Below, in pieces: positions 24,414-29,098 of a DNA stretch of 29,098 nucleotides. A program made the translations under genes and the position numbers. Below the pieces are notes generated by a model that ran no database searches, had not been told where the DNA came from, and saw nothing but the letters and a program-made list of their open reading frames with translations. The stretch lies in NCBI GenBank assembly GCA_903861445.1, contig CAIOUK010000183.1, forward strand, positions 1 through 29,098. The letters run 5' to 3'. The first letter of the stretch is position 1. The number at the start of each line of letters is the position of its first letter. This DNA comes from an uncultured Verrucomicrobia subdivision 3 bacterium (GTDB lineage Bacteria; Verrucomicrobiota; Verrucomicrobiia; Limisphaerales; UBA11358).

Positions 24414-25499
24414 GTGAACGGCCAGAAAAAACAGCGCGTCGTGTGTGGCATGAGCGGAGGAGTGGATTCCTCCGCCACGGCCGCCTTGCTCATCGAGCAG
24501 GGCTATGACGTCATCGGCATCACGCTGAAACTCTGGCCGCAGGATTGCGTGAACCGCGCCGAGGACAAATGCTGCGGCCCGCAGGCCGTCACCGATGCGC
24601 GTTCTGTCTGCGACAAACTTGATGTGCCGTATTATCTCGTGGACGAATCCGCGGATTTCCAGAAGCACGTCATCCAGTATTTTGCTGATGAATACAAGGC
24701 CGGCCGCACGCCGAATCCGTGCGTGATGTGCAATCAAAATTTGAAGTTCGGCCGGCTCATTGACCGCGCGGATCAACTGGGCGCGGACTTCATCGCCACC
24801 GGCCATTTTGCGCGTGTGGAAAAGAATGTCGACGGTTCCCGTTGGTTACTCAAGCGCGGAAAGGATTCGCGGAAGGATCAAAGTTATTTTCTCTTCTCAC
24901 TCCGGCAGGATCAGTTGGCGCGCACCTTATTTCCGCTGGGCGATAAGACCAAGAGCGACACGCGCGAAGTGGCGCGGCATTGCAATCTCAAGACTGCGGA
25001 GAAAGAGGAGAGCATGGAAATCTGTTTCGTGCCGGACAATAACTACGGCGGCTTTCTCCAGCAAGCGAACCTTGTGCAAAAGCATCGCGGCGAGATCGTA
25101 GATGTGCGCGGCGGCGTGCTTGGCCATCACGATGGCATCGAGTTTTACACCATCGGTCAACGCAAGGGACTCGGTATTACCACGCCCAAGCCTGTGTATG
25201 TCGTGGAACTTGATGCGGAAAACAATCGCGTCGTCGTCGGGGATGAAGCCGCGCTTGACCGCAATGAATTTGTGGCTGACCGCTGCAACTGGCATCCGTT
25301 TGAAAACCTGACCGCGCCCATCGAAGTGACGGCGAAGATCCGTTACAACCATCCCGGCGCGCCGGCTACGGTGACGCCGCTCGATGGCAACAAGGTGAAG
25401 GTGAAACTTCATTCGCCCGCACGTGCCATCACGCCTGGCCAGGCGGCGGTATTTTATCAGAATGACCTCGTCGTGGGTGGCGGTTGGATCATGCGGTGA
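24414..25499 (+). CDS. mnmA: tRNA-specific 2-thiouridylase MnmA
   Basis: The 361-residue enzyme makes the 2-thio group of U34 in Lys, Glu and Gln tRNAs, using sulfur relayed from a cysteine desulfurase. PP-loop 'SGGVDSS' is at 14-20. The catalytic cysteines are Cys103 in 'TPNPCVMCN' and Cys204 in 'SMEICFVPDN'. 'ATGHFARV' and 'KDQSYFLF' are also typical. The start is GTG at 24414, because the next in-frame ATG is inside the PP-loop. TATATT at 24399-24404 is a plausible -10, about 9 nt before the start codon, so the leader would be very short. A long imperfect hairpin follows the stop. Confidence 0.97.
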   Translation: MNGQKKQRVVCGMSGGVDSSATAALLIEQGYDVIGITLKLWPQDCVNRAEDKCCGPQAVTDARSVCDKLDVPYYLVDESADFQKHVIQYFADEYKAGRTPNPCVMCNQNLKFGRLIDRADQLGADFIATGHFARVEKNVDGSRWLLKRGKDSRKDQSYFLFSLRQDQLARTLFPLGDKTKSDTREVARHCNLKTAEKEESMEICFVPDNNYGGFLQQANLVQKHRGEIVDVRGGVLGHHDGIEFYTIGQRKGLGITTPKPVYVVELDAENNRVVVGDEAALDRNEFVADRCNWHPFENLTAPIEVTAKIRYNHPGAPATVTPLDGNKVKVKLHSPARAITPGQAAVFYQNDLVVGGGWIMR

Positions 25500-25521
25500 C
25501 ACGGTCGGGAAGCGCTTTGTT

Positions 25522-25591
25522 TCGCGCGAAGGTCGCGAAGGCGGCGAAGGAAGTAGTTTTTTTCTTCGCAAACTTCGCGTTCTTCGTGCGA
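25522..25591. repeat. Long imperfect inverted repeat between mnmA and the peroxidase gene
   Basis: The arms 25522-25549 and 25564-25591 (28 nt each) pair at about 22 positions around a T-rich loop. The sequence is built from repeated CGCGAAG/GCGAAG words. A further T run follows (25594-25598, 25605-25611), so it may end mnmA transcription. The word structure also looks like a dispersed intergenic repeat. The rest of the 160-bp gap holds nothing else I can identify. Confidence 0.5.
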
Positions 25592-25659
25592 CACTTTTTA
25601 AGCGTTTTTTTCACAGCGGGCATTTGACAGTTCGCCTTCGTCGGTGCATGGTTGCCGCC

Positions 25660-26208
25660 ATGAAAACTATTTTGCCATTGCTTGTTGCGTTTATGACCGC
25701 CGCCCTTTCCATGCACGCCGCCGAATCGCTTTATGACATTCCGCTCAAGGATATTGATGGCAAGGATGCCACGCTCAAGACGTATCAGGGCAAGGTGCTG
25801 TTGATTGTGAACGTCGCGTCCAAATGCGGGTTCACCAAACAATATACCGGCCTGGAAGCCATCTACAAAAAATATGAAGGGCAGGGGTTGGTGGTCTGCG
25901 GTTTTCCCTGCAACCAGTTCGCGCATCAGGAGCCGGGCACGGAGGCGGACATCAAAGAATTCTGCACCAGCAAATATAATGTGACCTTCCCAATGTTCAG
26001 CAAACTGGAAGTGAATGGCGCAAATCGCCATTCACTTTACAATTTACTGGCGGGCAAAACTTCTCCGTTTCCCGGCGACATCAAATGGAACTTCAGCAAA
26101 TTTCTCATCGGCAAGGATGGCAAAATCATTGCCCGTTTTGAATCCAAGGTGAAACCGGATGCGGAAGAATTGACCAAAGCCATCGAAGCCGCGCTCGCGG
26201 CGAAATAA
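25660..26208 (+). CDS. Exported glutathione peroxidase-like thiol peroxidase
   Basis: The 182-residue protein reduces peroxides, most likely with thioredoxin, since it has the Cys set of non-selenium bacterial and plant GPx enzymes. A signal peptide (MKTILPLLVAFMTAALSMHA) suggests a periplasmic location. The catalytic residues are Cys56 in 'NVASKCGFTKQY', Gln86 in 'FPCNQFAHQEPG', Trp143 in 'IKWNFSKF' and a probable resolving Cys102 in 'FCTSKY'. The frame is open back to 25423, but that part overlaps mnmA and has no protein character. ATG 25660 begins the signal peptide; ATG 25648, four codons earlier, is an alternative. A terminator follows at 26279-26306. Confidence 0.93.
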   Translation: MKTILPLLVAFMTAALSMHAAESLYDIPLKDIDGKDATLKTYQGKVLLIVNVASKCGFTKQYTGLEAIYKKYEGQGLVVCGFPCNQFAHQEPGTEADIKEFCTSKYNVTFPMFSKLEVNGANRHSLYNLLAGKTSPFPGDIKWNFSKFLIGKDGKIIARFESKVKPDAEELTKAIEAALAAK

Positions 26209-26278
26209 GTTTTCGACAGGACAAATTAGATTCAGCTTGCGCGGGGCAGGGTGGTTGTTACGATTTTGTCACGTTCAT

Positions 26279-26306
26279 CCGCCAAGTCCGGCGGGTTTTC
26301 TTTTTT
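26279..26306 (+). terminator. Rho-independent terminator after the peroxidase gene
   Basis: CCGCC (26279-26283), a 6-nt loop and GGCGG (26290-26294) are followed by GTTTTCTTTTTT (26295-26306). It separates the peroxidase gene from prs. Confidence 0.65.
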
Positions 26307-26336
26307 AACCGGCAGCAATCAAAGCTTTTTTATTCT

Positions 26337-27281
26337 GTGAAAATTTTCAGCGGCACCGCCAATCAACCCCTCGCCCTCGCCATTTGCAAATCCATCGGCT
26401 GCGACCTCGGCCAGATCAACATCACCCCGTTTCCCGACGGTGAAACGTTTGTGAAGATCGAGGAAAACGTGCGCGGCGAAGACATCTTCATTGTCCAGCC
26501 CACGTCGCCGCCGACGAACCACAATTTGATGGAGTTGTTTATCATCATTGACGCGTTGCGTCGCGCCAGCGCCAAGCGCATCACCGCCGTGCTGCCATTT
26601 TACGGCTACGCGCGCCAGGATCGTAAAGACCAGCCGCGTGTGCCGATCACCGCCAAGCTCGTCGCGAACCTGCTCGTTGCCGCCGGCGCGAACCGCGTGT
26701 TGGCGATGGATTTGCACGCGCAGCAGATTCAAGGTTTTTTTGACATTCCCGTGGATCATCTCTACGCCGCGCCGGTGATGTATGATTATTTGAAGAAGAA
26801 AAATTTGACCAACCTCGTCGTCGTCAGCCCGGATGCGGGCGGCATCAAAATGGCGCACGCGTATTCGCAGACGCTGGAGGCGGAACTGGCCATTGTCGCC
26901 AAGCGGCGCAAGAGCGCGACGGAAGTCGAGAGCATGGCCGTCATCGGCGAAATCGAGGGGAAAAATGTTTTGCTCGTGGACGATTTGACCGAAACCGCCG
27001 GAACGCTAACCTCGGCGGCGGCGGTCTTGAAGTCCAAGGGCGCAAAAAACATCATGGCTTGTGTCTCGCACGCGTTGTTGAACGACACGGGCATCCAAAG
27101 ATTGCGCAATTCTGCTATTGACGAATTAATAACTACTGATACAGTCCAACGCCCTGCGATTGACGGTGTAAAGATTACTACGTTGTCGGTGGCGGGACTT
27201 TTGGGCGAAGCCATCAAGCGGATTCACACGAATTCGTCGGTGAACTCGCTCTTTGAATTTAAGGGCGGACGCACCAGTTAA
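26337..27281 (+). CDS. prs: Ribose-phosphate pyrophosphokinase (PRPP synthase)
   Basis: The 314-residue enzyme makes PRPP from ribose 5-phosphate and ATP for nucleotide, His and Trp synthesis. Signatures include 'FPDGETFVKI', 'FYGYARQDRKDQPRVPI' with the ATP-contacting loop, 'LAMDLHAQQIQGFF' and the PRPP loop 'VLLVDDLTETAGTL' (most family members read 'DDMIDTAGT'). Length is normal. The start codon is GTG at 26337, the first residue of the conserved 'KIFSGTAN' N-terminus; no ATG alternative exists. It opens the prs-rplY-pth-rpsF-ssb cluster on the plus strand. Confidence 0.97.
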   Translation: MKIFSGTANQPLALAICKSIGCDLGQINITPFPDGETFVKIEENVRGEDIFIVQPTSPPTNHNLMELFIIIDALRRASAKRITAVLPFYGYARQDRKDQPRVPITAKLVANLLVAAGANRVLAMDLHAQQIQGFFDIPVDHLYAAPVMYDYLKKKNLTNLVVVSPDAGGIKMAHAYSQTLEAELAIVAKRRKSATEVESMAVIGEIEGKNVLLVDDLTETAGTLTSAAAVLKSKGAKNIMACVSHALLNDTGIQRLRNSAIDELITTDTVQRPAIDGVKITTLSVAGLLGEAIKRIHTNSSVNSLFEFKGGRTS

Positions 27282-27314
27282 GCGCACGCCGGAAACAATT
27301 TTACAATTTACAAC

Positions 27315-28079
27315 ATGAAATCTGTCGCATTGAAAGCCTATCCGCGTTCCCAAGTGCAACGCGCCGAAGTCACCAAGCTCCGCGCCGCCGGACGCGTGCC
27401 CGCCACCATTTATGGTCGCCAGGCCGCGCCGCAAAACATCGAGGTTGTTTCCAAAGAAATTGCCGATTTGTTGAACCACTCGGTTTCTGAAAACTTGCTC
27501 GTGGATTTGACGGTCGAAAAGGACGCCCGCTCCAAGCGCCTCGCGCTCGTGCAGGAAGTCCAGCACCATCCCTTGAGCGGCAAGGTTATCCATGTGGATT
27601 TCCACGAAGTCGCCGAGACCGAGAAGGTCACAATCTTCGTTCCCGTTGAAACCACCGGCGAACCGGCCGGCGTCAAGAACGGCGGCGGCACGCTGGAACA
27701 CATTTTGCACAAACTGAAAGTGCGTTGCTTGCCGAAAGATTTGCCGGAACAAATTACGCTCGACGTGACGGCGCTGGAAATCGGCAAGTCCATTCACATT
27801 GCGGACATTGTTCCGCCCGCTGGCGTGGAAATCATGGGTGAGAAGACCCGCACCGTTGTGGCTGTAGCCGCACCGCGCGCCGAGGAAGAAGTTGCCGCCA
27901 CCGCCGCGCCAGCCGCTGGCGATGTCGAGATGACGAAAGAGAAAAAGGAAGAAGGTGCCGAGGGTGCCGCTCCCGCTGGCAAGGCTGGCGACAAAGCTCC
28001 GGCCAAGGGCGACGCCAAAGCGGCGGCTCCGGCCGGCGACAAGAAGGCCGAGGCCAAGCCCGAAGCCAAGAAGAAATAA
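27315..28079 (+). CDS. rplY: Ribosomal protein bL25, CTC/TL5 type, with long charged tail
   Basis: The 254-residue two-domain bL25 binds 5S rRNA on the large subunit. The N-domain contains 'RAAGRVPATIYGR' and 'VQHHPLSGKVIHVDF'. The C-domain (about 95-195) contains 'VPVETTGEPAGVKNGGGTLEH' and 'LEIGKSIHIADI'. After about residue 195 comes a 60-residue Ala/Lys/Glu/Gly-rich tail ('KAEAKPEAKKK' at the end), longer than in most family members and probably disordered. It starts 33 nt after prs. A small hairpin with a GAAA tetraloop (28085-28098) lies between it and pth. Confidence 0.94.
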   Translation: MKSVALKAYPRSQVQRAEVTKLRAAGRVPATIYGRQAAPQNIEVVSKEIADLLNHSVSENLLVDLTVEKDARSKRLALVQEVQHHPLSGKVIHVDFHEVAETEKVTIFVPVETTGEPAGVKNGGGTLEHILHKLKVRCLPKDLPEQITLDVTALEIGKSIHIADIVPPAGVEIMGEKTRTVVAVAAPRAEEEVAATAAPAAGDVEMTKEKKEEGAEGAAPAGKAGDKAPAKGDAKAAAPAGDKKAEAKPEAKKK

Positions 28080-28106
28080 TTTACGCGGCGAAAGCCGCCG
28101 CCGCGC

Positions 28107-28706
28107 ATGGAGCCGATGCACCTTATTGTGGGGCTGGGCAATCCCGGCGCGGAATACGCGAAGACGCGCCACAATGCCGGTTTTTTGCTGGTCGAAAAAT
28201 TGGCGGAACAATGGCGGGCTGGGTGGGGGAACGAACACAAGTTTGTTGCCCGCGTGGCGAAAGCCGAACGCAACGGCCGGAAGGTTTTGCTGGCCGAGCC
28301 GCAGACGTTCATGAATTTGAGCGGCGAGGCGGTCGGGGCGCTGGTAAAGTTTTATCAGGTGCCGCTGGAAAAGATTTTAGTAATCGTGGACGATGCGGAT
28401 TTGCCGTTAGGCGAAATCCGGTTGCGGCCCGGCGGCGGTAGCGGCGGGCATCACGGATTAGAATCGGTGACGCAGCATCTGGGATTGAAGGCGTATGCGC
28501 GGCTACGGATCGGAATTGGGCGCAAGAATGAAGTGCGACAGATTTCCGGCCATGTGCTGGGTAAGTTTAGCGCGGATGAAAGCGCGCTGTTGGAAAAAGT
28601 TTTGAAACGGGCGGCGAACCAAATGGAATGCTGGGTGGACGCCGGATTACAGAAGGCCATGAATCAATTTAACGGAGTCGTGGACTCCACAAACGAAGAA
28701 AAATGA
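28107..28706 (+). CDS. pth: Peptidyl-tRNA hydrolase
   Basis: The 199-residue enzyme releases peptides from stalled peptidyl-tRNA. Conserved residues seen are Asn12 in 'VGLGNPG', catalytic His22 in 'KTRHNAGF', Asn70 in 'TFMNLSG' and Asp96 in 'VDDADLPLG'. At the position of E. coli Asn114 ('GGHNG') this protein has His ('GGHHGLES'). The ATG at 28107 or the one three codons later (28116) could be used; both give the whole fold. The stop overlaps the rpsF start (ATGA), indicating coupled translation. Confidence 0.96.
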   Translation: MEPMHLIVGLGNPGAEYAKTRHNAGFLLVEKLAEQWRAGWGNEHKFVARVAKAERNGRKVLLAEPQTFMNLSGEAVGALVKFYQVPLEKILVIVDDADLPLGEIRLRPGGGSGGHHGLESVTQHLGLKAYARLRIGIGRKNEVRQISGHVLGKFSADESALLEKVLKRAANQMECWVDAGLQKAMNQFNGVVDSTNEEK

Positions 28707-29008
28707 AAAAATACGAAGGTCTGTTCATCCTGAACTTGAACGGCAAAGAAGAAGGCGTCAAAGACGCCCTCGACAAAATTTCCACCGACATCACCGCCGT
28801 GGGCGGCAAGATTGAAACGGTGCAGAAAATGGAAAAGAAAGCATTCTCCCGCATCGCCGATAAGCGCCACAGCGCCGGTTTCTACGCGAACGTGATTTTT
28901 GATGCGACGCCTGCCGCGATTGCGCAGTTGCATAAAAAGTTCTCGCTGAACGAGGATGTTTTCCGCGTGCTGTTCACGATTGCGCCCGCTCCGAAAGCCG
29001 CGAAATAA
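28703..29008 (+). CDS. rpsF: Ribosomal protein bS6
   Basis: The 101-residue small-subunit protein binds 16S rRNA together with bS18. It has the typical start 'MKKYEGLFILN' and the central '.KMEKKAFSRIADKRHSAGFY', with a short Ala/Lys tail. The ATG overlaps the pth stop codon. It is followed after 15 nt by ssb, matching the rpsF-ssb order common in bacteria. Confidence 0.96.
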   Translation: MKKYEGLFILNLNGKEEGVKDALDKISTDITAVGGKIETVQKMEKKAFSRIADKRHSAGFYANVIFDATPAAIAQLHKKFSLNEDVFRVLFTIAPAPKAAK

Positions 29009-29023
29009 TTCGTCGCAAGTTTT

Positions 29024-29098
29024 ATGGCTAATTTCAACAAAGTTATCCTGATGGGCAACCTGACGCGCGATCCTGAATTGCGCTACACGCCCAAAGGG
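29024..29098 (+). CDS. ssb: Single-stranded DNA-binding protein, N-terminal part
   Basis: Only the first 25 codons are in the window ('[20 protein letters not shown]'). The '[17 protein letters not shown]' pattern is the standard SSB OB-fold start. The position directly after rpsF supports this. Confidence 0.93.
   Translation, partial: MANFNKVILMGNLTRDPELRYTPKG

Noticed and set aside
25423..25659. Upstream extension of the peroxidase frame
   Set aside because: It overlaps the mnmA 3' end and a hairpin repeat; the signal peptide begins at 25660.
27126..28238. 370-residue minus-strand frame opposite rplY
   Set aside because: It is a shadow of the Ala/Lys-rich bL25 coding region, crossing three real genes.

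Overview
The window looks like a chromosomal segment from a Verrucomicrobiota bacterium, probably near the Pedosphaera/Limisphaerales group. That is an inference from gene content: secreted YHYH proteins, MBG-type repeats, 'TTNLT.W' C-terminal modules, a stand-alone cold-shock protein and about 57% G+C by eye. I could not run a database search. Genes are tightly packed, no gap exceeds about 210 bases, and I see no tRNA, rRNA, transposase, phage gene or CRISPR array.

Layout. 1-2066 (minus): dnaB helicase followed by the start of bamA. 2203-3519 (plus): an MFS efflux-type transporter. 3595-13708 (minus): an accessory block with a Spy/LTxxQ-like secreted protein, a single-domain receiver protein, an MbnP-MbnH fusion (putative copper-binding domain joined to a di-haem MauG/CcpA-type enzyme) and three tandem YHYH proteins; the middle one carries six MBG repeats and has a frameshifted C-terminus. 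13869-16054 (plus): an OmpR-family response regulator and its histidine kinase. 16139-17559 (minus): hemW and a cold-shock protein gene. 17711-24205 (minus): gltB-gltD plus a degenerate receiver protein. 24414-26208 (plus): mnmA and an exported glutathione peroxidase. 26337-29098 (plus): prs, rplY/ctc, pth, rpsF and the start of ssb, a familiar bacterial translation/replication cluster.

Most interesting system. The block 3595-16054 appears to be one regulated module. Four promoters share a 34-bp architecture: half-site CTTCAY or CTTAAC, 5 bp, half-site NTTAAG, 11 bp, then a -10-like hexamer. They lie before the receiver/Spy operon, the YHYH-MbnPH operon, the third YHYH gene (probably with the MBG-YHYH gene behind it) and the two-component operon itself. 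The repeats resemble the PmrA/QseB type of OmpR-family direct-repeat box and sit over the -35 region, as expected for an activator. In the first three the -10 hexamer ends exactly 6 nt before an ATG, which suggests leaderless transcripts. The adjacent OmpR-family regulator is the obvious candidate activator. By analogy with MbnP/MbnH the module may handle copper or periplasmic redox stress; that is inference.

The rest is housekeeping, with some oddities: a terminator-like hairpin inside the predicted leader of the cold-shock gene, a receiver lacking key residues in the glutamate synthase operon, and a small palindromic element between the kinase gene and hemW.
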